From assembly GCA_014529385.2 (NCBI GenBank), contig CM043958.1:75327169-75387168 (forward strand): 60,000 bases of DNA, written 5' to 3'. Of the stretch, positions 47,615 through 58,169 are shown one piece after another. The notes under the pieces are model-generated. The model saw only the letters and a program-made list of their open reading frames with translations, had not been told where the DNA came from and made no database searches. Made by a program: the position numbers and the translations under genes. The DNA comes from Adiantum capillus-veneris. Taxonomy: Eukaryota; Streptophyta; Polypodiopsida; Polypodiales; Pteridaceae. Positions within the stretch are counted from its first letter, which is position 1, and every line of letters starts with the position of its first letter.

Positions 47615-48365
47615 TCTTGTTAGAGTTCAAGCATCTCTATGGATTCGTCCAGTCCGTCCCAATTTCTCCCAGAGATAGGTGTTAGGGAGTGAGGGCTGTT
47701 TTGTGGCCGTGCCTCGCCACTGTGAGGTAGGTTTCTCATGTCGGGTTGTGTCTAGCCATGTTTAGCTCCGTCTTGGCTTGGTTCCATGGCCATGTAGCCT
47801 TCTGCACCCCCTAGGCATTTTTTCCTACTTTCCCAGGACCCTATAAGCCACTTCCTCTATTTTCCCCATTCTGGGATGTTTACCAAGTCGTGGAGTTCTT
47901 ATGTCTGTGTTTTCTTCGAGGAGATGGATTGGCAGATTTGTTCTACCTTTTGCAAATGCACGTCCTCCTTGGAATTGTCGACGGAGCTACCTATCCGATA
48001 GGTAGTAGGTAGATGATTCGGTTGCACTTTTGTACCAGATTGTGGATTGTGGATGACAGAGGGGGACCTCTTCGCTTCTTGACGCAGAGGATGTTCTTTG
48101 ATTTTCCATTGTCCATCTAAGGATGGAAGTTACAGTTCTAGATTCAGTTAACCCTTGTTCATACGGTATGCAACACTTCAGGTGCATGTTCCAGTGCATG
48201 TGTTGGAGTTGGCTTTGACCAACAAAGAGGGATACTTCTATCTCCAGAACCACTTATTGTTTGATCATCTGACTTCCTTGGATGAGGTTTAGAGGTGGAG
48301 CATGCGGTGCCAAACCCTTCACCAACAATCACAACAGTTCAAGGAGGCCTTGATGGAGTGTGGAC
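47615..48365 (+). mobile_element. LARD-like element fragment, rearranged
   Basis: 47620-47790 matches 36845-37140 and, inverted, 32960-32810 (GGAGTGAGGGCTGTTTTGTG, TCTAGCCATGTTTAGCTC). 48015-48310 matches, inverted, 35560-35245 (AGATTGTGGATTGTGGATGA, CATGTGTTGGAGTTGGCTTT, GATGAGGTTTAGAGGTGGAG). The order differs from the element at 32-36 kb. The hAT element starts in it at 48366. Confidence 0.6.
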
Positions 48366-48948
48366 CAGGGTAGTTTTCGTACATCGAACGGAACCTGTCG
48401 TTCCGTCCGGCCGGACCCATCCCGTCCCGTTCGTTCCGTCCGGTCATTTTTTTCGGCAGTTTATGACCGTTGGCAAATTTTTGACCGTTTGCAGCGTCCA
48501 CTTTGTAGGCTTTTGGAGCCGTTTACGGGCAGTTTTGAAGCGAATTGCAATGCCCATGGCCCATGGGCCATTGCCATGCTTATTGCCCAATGCCCATTGC
48601 TCACATGCTCTTCCTCTAGGCTCTTCCTATTTAAGCAACCCTTCCCCTTTGTTATCCAACACAACCTACAACTACAAGCTACATTGTACAAGCTCTAGCC
48701 CTAAGCCTCTCAATGCTCTAGCCTCTCATCATCCATGTGCTTCCATTGAAGCTCTCAAGTGGGCTCAAGCTCTCGAGTCTCCATTCGGTCTACCGTCTCT
48801 CTCCTTCAAGCTCCCTTGGGTGACGGGTCTCTCCTTCAAGCTTCCTTGGGTCTCTCTCTCTCCCTCTCTCTCCCTCTCTCTCTCTCTAATCTATTGATAC
48901 ATCATACATCATACTAGTAGCTACTAGCTACATACTAGTAACTACATA

Positions 48949-51035
48949 ATGCCGCCTCCTCTTTATGAAGCCTTTGAGAAGCATTGCCGATATTTTGAGC
49001 GGGTGGGGGGCAAGCAAAACTCTTGCAAGTGGTAGTGCATATATTGCCCAAAAGGTATGACCTCTTCCGTCACCCGTCTCATCATCCACTTGACAAAGAT
49101 GGGAGGACAAGCGGGGCCATGTCCTAATATCCCCGAAGATATCCTTGCGGAATGCAAGAGAAAGTATCTTCCATTGAAGACACGCAAGGGTAGAGTCACC
49201 TCGGATGAGTTCGTGTCTCCGGATGTTGATAGCTCCGATTCGGAGGAAGAGGCCTCTCCAACTATGTCCATGGCTACCGGTGCCACCGCGGCCTCATGTG
49301 ATGGTAGTGCCTCCTCCAAGAAGTCCAAGAAGTCCAAGGGGTCTTCAAGTGATGGTGGCCAGCCTCCGAAGATGGCAAAGCAAACTTCTCTTGCGAAATC
49401 GGTGGGTGGATGCTCCGGCCCCTTGTCTTTCCTCAAGGAGAGACAAAGAATCACGGAAAATAGATTGCCCGCACGGATGTGAATTGAATGCAATCTCTCC
49501 TTCAACATTCTTCGGTTGGAGCGATGGAAGAGGATGATCATAGCAATTGCGGCGGTTGGTCCATGCGAAGGGTGGACGGGTGTGTCATACCACGACATGA
49601 GAACAAAGAAGCTTGATGAAGAGAGGGCAAGGATTGACAAGTCACTTGAGCCCGTACATGCGGTTGGGCAAAGTATGGATGCTCTATCCTCTCCGACGGA
49701 TGGAGCGACCACAAGAAGAGGGGCATCATCAACATTCTTGTTTCTTGTCCTCTTGGCACGTACTTCTTGCGGGCGGTGGATGCGGGTTCGAGAGGGAAGA
49801 AAGTGATCGGGGCATTCATTTGGAAGCACATCCGCCAAGCCATTCTTGAGGTAAAACCGTAAATCGAGCCTTTATGTCTTGAGCAATTGCCAATGAGTCC
49901 TATGTTTTAATTTTTAAGTTTTAACTCTTCTTGTCACAAATGCCTCTTGTGTAGGTTGGTGCGGAGCATGTCGTGCAAGTGATTACCGACAATGCTTCAA
50001 ATTGCAAGGCAATGAGTAAGAGGCTAGAGAAGGAATTTCCATCAACAGTATGGACTCCATGTGCCTCTCATTGCCTTGACCTTCTCTTTGAAGACATAGG
50101 GGAGCTAGGTTGGGTGAAAGATATCCTCAACCAAGCACTCTCCATCATCAATTTCATCAATGGCAAAGTGAGGGTGCTTGCCATTTACCGCACCTACTCC
50201 GACCTTGAGTTGAAGAAGCCATCGGCCACTCGCTTTGCCGCCATGTGGCTACTTCTAGAGCGGCTCTATGATGTGCAAAACAAAATACAAAAGACCATGG
50301 TCTCCGATGAGTTTAAGGAGTGGATGAATGGAGAGACCGCCGCCTCACAACAAGATGCAAAAGCCATCCAACGGCTTTGCTTGCGGGAGGAGTCTTGGCA
50401 AGAAATTAAGGGTCTTGTCGTTGCGATCTTGCCCTTGTACAAGGCTCTCCGCGTGACCGACATGGAAGGGACAACTATTGGGCTTCTATGGCACTTCATG
50501 GAGGAAGCTTACAAGGAGATTGAGAAGTCTACAATCCTAGATGGGGCTCCTGATGGAACACGGTATAACTACATATTTATTATTACATAATACATTCTCT
50601 ATATATCTAAATTCTACATGCTTGTTTCTCTACTTAGTACATTTCCTCTCTCTTCTTGTAGTGATTACATCGAGGACTCTCCCAAGAGAGACGACATTCT
50701 CCTCCTAATCACAAAGCGGTGGGATTGGATGAAGAGACCTATCGCATGCATTGAAGTGTTCGCGCCAGATAAAGCCACGACCTCGAGTCTACTATCGACG
50801 GCCGACACATTGACAGATATGATGTATGATCTTTCTTTGCAGCCATCACCAAAGGTGTTACATCTCTTATACCAAAGAATTATGTTTTTGCCTAGCTTCC
50901 ACATGCAAACATTCGAAGAAGCTTTCTACACCGGTTTTTTCACTCACGAAAGCAAAATATTTGGCCCAACCTTGACCATCGGCAACCTACGCTACGAATC
51001 ACATTTGCAGATGCTCAAGACGACAGGACTCTATG
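48949..51035 (+). pseudogene. hAT transposase (BED and DUF659 type), unit 1
   Basis: Exon 1 (48949-49850) starts ATG at 48949. It encodes a BED-type zinc-finger region (HCRYFERVGGK...CIYCPKG...RLIIHL) with a TAG at codon 29 (49033-49035), a Ser/Lys-rich linker and a DUF659 core. It has frameshifts at 49455-49485 and 49655 relative to unit 2. Introns: 49851-49954 (GAG|GTAAAACC to TGTGTAG) and 50563-50661 (ACACG|GTATAACT to CTTGTAG). Exon 2 (49955-50562) has ITDNASNCKAM and TPCASHCLDLLFEDIG, the RNase H-like core with its D. Exon 3 (50662 on) starts DYIEDSPKRDDILLLITKRW and lacks a typical hAT dimerisation domain. It cannot encode an intact transposase from its own ATG. Confidence 0.82.
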
Positions 51036-51901
51036 AGATCAAGCCTAAAAGTCATGTCCCGGGACGACATGAACGCGAGGGGGGGAGTGTTGAGCCAGCA
51101 GAGGACGTGCTCACCCGTCTCATCATCCACTTGACAAAGATGGGAGGACAAGCGGGGCCATGTCCTAATATCCCCGAAGATATCCTTGCGGAATGCAAGA
51201 GAAAGTATCTTCCATTGAAGACACGCAAGGGTAGAGTCACCTCGGATGAGTTCGTGTCTCCGGATGTTGATAGCTCCGATTCGGAGGAAGAGGCCTCTCC
51301 AACTATGTCCATGGCTACCGGTGCCACCGCGGCCTCATGTGATGGTAGTGCCTCCTCCAAGAAGTCCAAGAAGTCCAAGGGGTCTTCAAGTGATGGTGGC
51401 CAGCCTCCGAAGATGGCAAAGCAAACTTCTCTTGCGAAATCGGTGGGTGGATGCTCCGGCCCCTTGTCTTTCCTCAAGGAGAGACAAAGAATCACGGAAA
51501 TAGAGATTGCCCGCACGGTGATTGAATGCAATCTCTCCTTCAACATTCTTCGGTTGGAGCGATGGAAGAGGATGATCATAGCAATTGCGGCGGTTGGTCC
51601 ATGCGAAGGGTGGACGGGTGTGTCATACCACGACATGAGAACAAAGAAGCTTGATGAAGAGAGGGCAAGGATTGACAAGTCACTTGAGCCCGTACATGCG
51701 GGTTGGGCAAAGTATGGATGCTCTATCCTCTCCGACGGATGGAGCGACCACAAGAAGAGGGGCATCATCAACATTCTTGTTTCTTGTCCTCTTGGCACGT
51801 ACTTCTTGCGGGCGGTGGATGCGGGTTCGAGAGGGAAGAAAGTGATCGGGGCATTCATTTGGAAGCACATCCGCCAAGCCATTCTTGAGGTAAAACCGTA
51901 A
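50618..51901 (+). CDS. Fusion ORF across the hAT duplication junction, 427 codons
   Basis: This is the longest open frame in the window. It reads from intron 2 of unit 1 through exon 3 (residues 15-140), through the retroelement-like junction (EIKPKSHVPGRHEREGGSVE, about 141-165), into exon 1 of unit 2 without its zinc finger (TRLIIHLTKMGGQAGPCPNI), and on through the Ser/Lys linker to the DUF659 region (GWAKYGCSILSDGWSDHKKR, GIINILVSCPLGTYFL). It stops in the following intron. It is a product of the duplication in which two part-transposases are joined tail to head in frame. Whether it is transcribed is unknown. The 276-codon minus-strand frame opposite is a shadow. Confidence 0.6.
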   Translation: MLVSLLSTFPLSSCSDYIEDSPKRDDILLLITKRWDWMKRPIACIEVFAPDKATTSSLLSTADTLTDMMYDLSLQPSPKVLHLLYQRIMFLPSFHMQTFEEAFYTGFFTHESKIFGPTLTIGNLRYESHLQMLKTTGLYEIKPKSHVPGRHEREGGSVEPAEDVLTRLIIHLTKMGGQAGPCPNIPEDILAECKRKYLPLKTRKGRVTSDEFVSPDVDSSDSEEEASPTMSMATGATAASCDGSASSKKSKKSKGSSSDGGQPPKMAKQTSLAKSVGGCSGPLSFLKERQRITEIEIARTVIECNLSFNILRLERWKRMIIAIAAVGPCEGWTGVSYHDMRTKKLDEERARIDKSLEPVHAGWAKYGCSILSDGWSDHKKRGIINILVSCPLGTYFLRAVDAGSRGKKVIGAFIWKHIRQAILEVKP

Positions 51902-53076
51902 ATCGAGCCTTTATGTCTTGAGCAATTGCCAATGAGTCCTATGTTTTAATTTTTAAGTTTTAACTCTTCTTGTCACAAATGCCTCTTGTGTAGGTTGGTG
52001 CGGAGCATGTCGTGCAAGTGATTACCGACAATGCTTCAAATTGCAAGGCAATGAGTAAGAGGCTAGAGAAGGAATTTCCATCAACAGTATGGACTCCATG
52101 TGCCTCTCATTGCCTTGACCTTCTCTTTGAAGACATAGGGGAGCTAGGTTGGGTGAAAGATATCCTCAACCAAGCACTCTCCATCATCAATTTCATCAAT
52201 GGCAAAGTGAGGGTGCTTGCCATTTACCGCACCTACTCCGACCTTGAGTTGAAGAAGCCATCGGCCACTCGCTTTGCCGCCATGTGGCTACTTCTAGAGC
52301 GGCTCTATGATGTGCAAAACAAAATACAAAAGACCATGGTCTCCGATGAGTTTAAGGAGTGGATGAATGGAGAGACCGCCGCCTCACAACAAGATGCAAA
52401 AGCCATCCAACGGCTTTGCTTGCGGGAGGAGTCTTGGCAAGAAATTAAGGGTCTTGTCGTTGCGATCTTGCCCTTGTACAAGGCTCTCCGCGTGACCGAC
52501 ATGGAAGGGACAACTATTGGGCTTCTATGGCACTTCATGGAGGAAGCTTACAAGGAGATTGAGAAGTCTACAATCCTAGATGGGGCTCCTGATGGAACAC
52601 GGTATAACTACATATTTATTATTACATAATACATTCTCTATATATCTAAATTCTACATGCTTGTTTCTCTACTTAGTACATTTCCTCTCTCTTCTTGTAG
52701 TGATTACATCGAGGACTCTCCCAAGAGAGACGACATTCTCCTCCTAATCACAAAGCGGTGGGATTGGATGAAGAGACCTATCGCATGCATTGAAGTGTTC
52801 GCGCCAGATAAAGCCACGACCTCGAGTCTACTATCGACGGCCGACACATTGACAGATATGATGTATGATCTTTCTTTGCAGCCATCACCAAAGGTGTTAC
52901 ATCTCTTATACCAAAGAATTATGTTTTTGCCTAGCTTCCACATGCAAACATTCGAAGAAGCTTTCTACACCGGTTTTTTCACTCACGAAAGCAAAATATT
53001 TGGCCCAACCTTGACCATCGGCAACCTACGCTACGAATCACATTTGCAGATGCTCAAGACGACAGGACTCTATTGA
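51112..53076 (+). pseudogene. hAT transposase, unit 2 (N-terminally truncated)
   Basis: It begins abruptly at CACCCGTCTCATC, inside the zinc-finger coding part, so ATG, promoter and CxxC are absent. From there the DUF659 exon is intact (to 51889; frame open where unit 1 is shifted). Exon 2 (51994-52601) is identical in protein to unit 1, and exon 3 (52701-53076) ends in TAT-TGA where unit 1 reads TATGAG. Both introns are retained, so the duplication occurred at the DNA level. DUF659-hAT transposases cut and paste their element. This unit lacks the DNA-binding N-terminus. Confidence 0.82.
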
Positions 53077-53110
53077 TCAAGCCTAAAAGTCATGTCAGGG
53101 ACGACATGAA

Positions 53111-53125
53111 CGCGGAGGGGGGGAG
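53111..53125 (+). other. Polypurine tract before the LTR
   Basis: CGCGGAGGGGGGGAG lies immediately upstream of TGTTGAGCC, the place of the plus-strand primer in LTR retroelements. The counterpart in unit 1 is at 51075-51088. Confidence 0.6.
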
Positions 53126-53601
53126 TGTTGAGCCAGCAGAGGATCACACCCGCATTTTTGTTCACACCCATCATTTTGTAACCATTGATTGTAATAAATG
53201 TCTTTCCGACATTAATTTTGATTTGAGCCATTCATTAAGTAACGGGACTCAATTGAGTTTCCAGCTTGTAATCCCGACGTAATTTCACCTGCTGATGTAA
53301 ATAATTAGAGATGTTTTCACCTCCAAGGCTGAGGTATATAAGCCAAAGTTTTGTAACCTAAAGGAAGATTCAATTATTAATCAAAGGGAGTTTTTGAGCG
53401 TCGTGACTGTGTCTGAGAGAGAGAGAGAGAGAGAGAGAGTCTTATCTCCTTGCTACGCGAGCTACGGGACCGCCATTGGAGAAGCGACACCACCATTGCG
53501 TTAGCAACGGTGAGAGCTACGCACAGATACCAAGAGTGCGCGCTATCGGCTTCTACGTGTGGTAAGTTCCTACGAGCTTCGGTGTGAGTTTTCTTCCAAC
53601 A
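53126..53601 (+). repeat. Solo or truncated LTR, TGTTGAGCC...CCAACA
   Basis: A 476-bp segment starts TGTT and ends AACA (inverted termini), with TATATAAG at 53335-53342, an AATAAA-like ATTAATCAAAG further on and a (GA)n tract at 53415-53438. It is preceded by a polypurine tract. No gag follows, so it is a 3' LTR or a solo LTR. The bases before the polypurine tract read like the end of a polyprotein (GRDDMN-like). Confidence 0.65.
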
Positions 53602-54260
53602 AGGGGGCTGTCTCACCCATGGGGGCCGCCTCAAGTAAGTGGGCCGGGTTGACCGCCATGGGCATGTAAGGACATGCATGCACCGCCTACGCTTCCTCTG
53701 TGCCATCGGCAAGACAATACACACTGGTCGACATGCAAACTCGACCTGGGTTTTGGGGTTCTTGGCATGTGACACCAACATCTCCACCAAGTTATCTATC
53801 TTGGTATGCTCTTAACTTCATGCAGGAATCGTTTTCTTTACGAGTTCTATTATGCATACCTTACAGTAGGACTCCGTGTGTCAGGCATGTAAGATATGTC
53901 TAGACACCATGTACGACACGCCTTGGTGTACATGTGTACCTACCATTTTTTCTATGGCAACCCGCCTATAATGAAGAAGTCCATTCCTATGAGGATTATA
54001 GGCAACTTATGGCATGCACGGCATGTTCGTCTGTTGATTGAGTTCATTAAGCAAGAGATTTTCATTCATAAAATAAGTATGACCAGCAACTAAACATGAT
54101 ATAAAAATCCAATTTTGACAACATCCAATCATTCAAAGTTGATGCATCATATTTGCACTTCACCTCTCTAGCACATAGAGCTAGTTTTGACCTAGAAAGG
54201 TGGGAAGCAATTACACCCATGCACATGAAGCATCCACATCAACCCATAAGGTTCCCTTAA
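53602..54260. other. No recognised gene
   Basis: Two overlapping frames of about 65 codons each (53700-54093) read MSRHHVRHALVYMC and similar, without a known domain. The stretch could be retroelement leader. Confidence 0.4.
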
Positions 54261-55022
54261 ATGACAAAAGAAAAGACAAAGGGTACAATGGAGAGTGAAG
54301 AAAAAATGGTTGAGCCGAAGCCAATGGAGGTGGTGGCAGAAAGAGCTGTCAAGTTGACAGATGAAGATGAAAAAGACATGCACATGGTGCATGAACTGCT
54401 CAGCAAGATTAAAGAAAGATCCAGAGCAAAGGAAGTAGCACTTGAGACAGCAAAACAAAAGGAAGCAGAGTTGCAGAAGAAGTTAGAGAATGCTATGACT
54501 GAATCTGAAAGTCATAAAGCATCACTCTACGACGCAGAAAACGAGAGAGACGGCTTGATACTCCAACTAGCCGAAGCTTCAAGAGAGGTAACAAGCTCAC
54601 AAGAAGCAAAGGAGCGAATAGAAGATGAGCTGGAGGCAGCCAAGGATGAGCTCATTGAGCTAAGGGAAAGAGTCGAACTTCAAGAAAGGACAATCATGAG
54701 ACTCAGGACCACCCCTAGAGCTAGCAGAGCAGGAACAGAACAAGAGGGAGTCCTCTCAGCCTTCCTCCTTTTAAGAGGCCTCCTCAGCAACTCGCTCCCC
54801 TTCTTGTCCTCCTCTCGACTCGCTTCATGCTTGATCCTTGACTGCTCGTCAACTGGTCGCCGTCTACCAATGACTTCTGAGCACTACAATCATCCCCCAG
54901 ACCCACTAATTACTCTCTGTGGTGCATCTTTATTCTCTTATTTATCCCTCCGCTCGTTGCTTTTTTTCTTTGGTTATACCTGGCCGATTTTTGCTCAAAT
55001 AACCAATAAAAAGGGATATTAG
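54261..55022 (+). CDS. Hypothetical coiled-coil protein, 253 codons
   Basis: The frame opens at ATG 54261. Residues 1-30 are charged. Residues about 35-155 form a heptad-rich, Glu/Lys-rich coiled coil (ALETAKQKEAELQKKLENAM, ERIEDELEAAKDELIELRER, VELQERTIMRL). Residues 156-253 change abruptly to a Leu/Ser/Phe-rich, partly hydrophobic sequence with ordinary-looking termination. The composition break suggests the true protein ends or is spliced near residue 160. No enzymatic motif. It lies after an LTR and might be an accessory or gag-like ORF of that retroelement, or a host gene exon. I do not recognise the family. Confidence 0.45.
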   Translation: MTKEKTKGTMESEEKMVEPKPMEVVAERAVKLTDEDEKDMHMVHELLSKIKERSRAKEVALETAKQKEAELQKKLENAMTESESHKASLYDAENERDGLILQLAEASREVTSSQEAKERIEDELEAAKDELIELRERVELQERTIMRLRTTPRASRAGTEQEGVLSAFLLLRGLLSNSLPFLSSSRLASCLILDCSSTGRRLPMTSEHYNHPPDPLITLCGASLFSYLSLRSLLFFFGYTWPIFAQITNKKGY

Positions 55023-55908
55023 GTTCACCAAGTAATTATCAACGAGGAAGAAAGTTATGGCGTTCTGAGCTCTCATCCCCACTTTTCGAGCCCATTTTCA
55101 CGCGCACACACTCTCATTCAGGCTGTCTATCGCCCTCTTGCTTGCTTGTTTTCCACTGTGAGACACCTCGCATTAATCTCTTTCTCTTTGATCTCTGCCA
55201 AGCAACATGGTTGCTCACTGTCGTGCCTGTGCTCATGATGCCGATTTCGGCGGGTATCATCACCTGCTAAAGCTGCAAACTGTAGTGGACGTAGTGCTGA
55301 TCGATGTTGTATGAAGTCAACAAAAGGGGAAAACGCAGTTGATTAGATGCAAGCGAGAACGGTAGCAACCTACCAACACCGCCAGTAACCCGCTTCACCA
55401 CTGCTTAGTACTGCAATCGTCGACCGCCACGTCCAACTATCGCCTTGCATTGTTTGCTTGTCGTTGTGCAGTACCACTGTAGACATTCACTGTTGTGGAC
55501 CCGCCAACAGCACCATCATCGACGCCTTGGGTACTCTCGCCAAACGCCCGTGCCCTTGTGCCGTCCCTAAGCCATCCGTGCTCTGCCCACCCCCTCGGCT
55601 GCCGCTCATCTCTGCAGAAAACCGAACTTGTTGAGACCTTAAAAAAAAAAAAAAGCTTTTCATGGCGCTGCACGCTAATTTTGCCCTCTTTGAGACAACG
55701 ACCCAGATTTCAATTATTGGATGGTTGAGCTTGAGCCAAGTGGCTCACTCTACGATCCAGAAAGTGAAAAAGGCTATTTGGCTCACCAAGTAACAAGTCA
55801 AGCATCGAATATTTTCTTGGTTGTGCAGAGCCACACACACACACACCCCCAAAAGGGGAGATAGAGAGTGAGTGAGTGAGTGATAGAACATGGAGAGAGA
55901 GTGAGCGA

Positions 55909-55926
<18 letters not shown>
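55023..55926. other. No gene seen
   Basis: Mixed-composition sequence, with (CA)n at 55828-55843 and GAGTGAGTGAGT at 55866. No supported frame. Confidence 0.5.

Positions 55927-55956
<30 letters not shown>
55915..55956. repeat. (GT)n-(GA)n microsatellite
   Basis: A short compound dinucleotide tract. Confidence 0.9.
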
Positions 55957-55959
<3 letters not shown>

Positions 55960-55961
<2 letters not shown>

Positions 55962-56420
55962 TAGGGCTTCGACGACCTCGACTTTGACAATTTCCCTTCG
56001 GCTGGGACTACGACATTTTGATTGAGAGAGCTTCTCCCGCACGATTCATTTCTCATCTTCGACGTTCTTCCTGACATCGACGAGTGCTTCTGTCCAGTGA
56101 CGGAAGACGACATCAAGCATTTTCCTCGACTTTGACATTGTGAGAGTGACAGGGCTCTCCTCCGGAATAGCCTCGCCATTGACGTCCCTCCCACGCTCAT
56201 TCTGGAGCTTCGATGCATATCCTCGGCACCCTGACATCTTGACCTTGACATTGCAGGAGACTGACGAGCGAGAGCGGCATCACCCTTCCTCTAGCCCACA
56301 TCCGAAGCGGCAGGGCTCCGACGTACTCTCCACGACGTTTTTGCCTCGACGATTCTCCAATTTTTGGCTTCGACGGAACACACTGACACCTACGACTTCG
56401 ACGGCCCATTCTAGAGTAGG
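55960..56420 (+). other. Non-coding stretch dense in TTCGAC and TTTGAC motifs
   Basis: TTCGAC, CTCGAC, TTTGAC or CTTGAC occurs more than a dozen times (for example near 55968, 55980, 56059, 56128, 56240, 56369, 56396). The region resembles in style the CGTCG-rich part at 1060-1190. Both may be LTR U5 or leader sequence. The overlapping frames on both strands (79-114 codons) are not convincing. Confidence 0.35.
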
Positions 56421-58140
56421 TTTTCCCTTGAGTGCGATCAACTCTTGGTAGGTCTTTTGGTAGGTGTTTTCGATCAATGAGTTTACCAACCAATGAGGTA
56501 GTGTGTGCCAGTTTCCCAATGGTTTTGCTCATAGGTTGCACAGTTCTTCCATTGCAGCATTATGTGGCACATGTAGTGCTCATGTACGACTGTATGGGGC
56601 ATTCCAGAGAGCTTCTTAGCACAGTTTTGTGCAAATTCATTCTATGTATGCACTTTGTGGATACAGCTTGAGCTAGGTGTAGCTCGTAGGTAGTAGGTTT
56701 AGAGGTTTGCAACAAATTTGAACAAGTACACATCCATAGAGCCACTTGATCAGGAGTGAGCCAGTTTGCCAGGCTTTTGGCATTGCATGTAGACCATTTG
56801 TAGATCTGTTTATTGAGACACTAAGTGTCTTTTTTTTTTTCGTGCGATTTGGTGAGATTTTTTGAGTTTTTACTCAGTTTTCAGGAAAACTTTCGTCCGG
56901 TTTTTCTCAGATTCTCGCCATGGTTTATGCGTATCCGCAGTTTGTTCTCTGATGGTTTAGTGGTCGAGCGCAACTTCCACTTTCATAGGTTTTGCCAGCT
57001 TCGACATGTTTAGTGTTCTTGTACCCACTCTCACATGAGTGAGTATTGCGTATGCTTGTGTGGCTACAGATAGGTGGCTACAGATAGACAGTCACATGTT
57101 TCACAGGTTTTTTTTCCAGATTTTTACAGGTAGTTTCTCTTGTGGGATGCGTTTTTACCTAGTTTGCCCTCTGCTTGCGTATACAATTATGCGCTTTACG
57201 CTCTGTTGTGCAGTTTGTCCCAGATTGTGTGCTTGCAGAGTTTGCAGATGGTTCGACTGTGCTTGTAGATTTTGCACTTGGCTGATGGTTCAGCGTTTGG
57301 CATAGAGGGTGCATGAGACGTTTGTTTGTCATTGCCCAGTGGTGCATCATACATGACATGTGTGCTACATTCCTTAACTGAGATAGAGTTTGATCTCAGT
57401 GAGACAATTAGCAGATTTTGGTTGTCAAACACTGCTTAGACAGAAGTCTTTCCAGATGCATTGCGGTTCATTAGTGATTTCCATAGGAGCCCGCAACGGC
57501 TTGGTATATCCTATGCATGTGTCTGAGGTTCGAGACAACATAGTCTCGATCTTGTTGCTGGCATGCTTTGAGCGAGAGACGAGATGTGTCTCCTTCACAA
57601 GTGATCTCCACCATGCTCATGAGACAGAGCATTTAGCTGTACAAGACGTGCCAGTAGACTCTGTAGAGACAAAGGTAGAGCGGTAGTGCTCTAGTGAGAC
57701 ATAGTAGGTGTTGTTAGAGTTTATCAGGCAGAGGTAGAGAAATTTTGCTCCTTAGAGACATAGACAAAGATGATAGACATGGAGTTTTTTGATATGCTCA
57801 TGTTAGAGGCTGATTAGTTGGTACCAAGACGCACAGTTCCGCCTATGGGTGAGAGGAATGTAGCTATCCAAGTGTCGGTGTTGACACATCCATATGTGAT
57901 GGAAAGTTTTGATGATGCATTGATTGCAGATAGCGTAGGGGAGGTGAGTACAACCAGGTTTGCACAAATTTTGTCAGTGTTCGGGCATCTTAGGTTTGAC
58001 TTGTTAGTGTCGAGGTCCGATCTAGCAGCTACAGTGGGAGCATTTGCAGCAGGGATTGTCAGTCGTACGTTGACTACTAGCATGACACTTTGTGGAGCTT
58101 TGTAGACCATACAGAGTTGTCTGTGGGATTTGGCACCACC
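56421..58140. other. Unrecognised stretch with an orphan 95-codon frame
   Basis: The frame 57818-58105 (MVPRRTVPPMGERNVAIQVS to MTLCGAL) has no known domain, and its antisense frame is equally open. Elsewhere there are short frames only. T9-rich and GTTTTT-rich composition around 56830-57130. It could be leader or gag-proximal retroelement sequence. Confidence 0.35.
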
Positions 58141-58169
58141 ATTCGTTTGGAAGTGTCAATAATCAGATC

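Larger units (their letters stand above)
48366..53076 (+). mobile_element. hAT DNA transposon, body tandemly duplicated, 3' terminus replaced
   Basis: The left end begins CAGGGTAGTTTTCG with subterminal (C/G)GTTCCGTCCGG repeats (48385-48450), as in hAT elements, after a possible 8-bp target GTGTGGAC. A TATA-like TATTTAAG lies at 48628. The transposase follows as three exons (unit 1 from 48949). The part from 49071 on is repeated from 51112 with 2039-2041 bp offset and almost no differences. No matching right terminal repeat is found; both units run into the 3' end of an LTR retroelement. Confidence 0.8.
49071..53125 (+). repeat. 2.04-kb direct tandem duplication
   Basis: 49071-51106 and 51112-53145 align throughout, introns included, with only a few one- or two-base indels. 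Unit 1 ends with TGTTGAGCCAGCAGAGGA (51089-51106), the first bases of the LTR that follows unit 2 at 53126. So the duplication breakpoint lies 18 bp into that LTR. Confidence 0.9.

Noticed and set aside
48963-49838. 291-codon minus-strand frame opposite the hAT exon, and its 276-codon twin at 51052-51882
   Set aside because: They are antisense shadows of a clear transposase exon. They lack any domain and their length follows from codon bias of the other strand.
56197-56541. 114- and 103-codon overlapping antisense frames
   Set aside because: They are equally open on both strands, with no recognisable motif, and lie in a motif-dense non-coding stretch.
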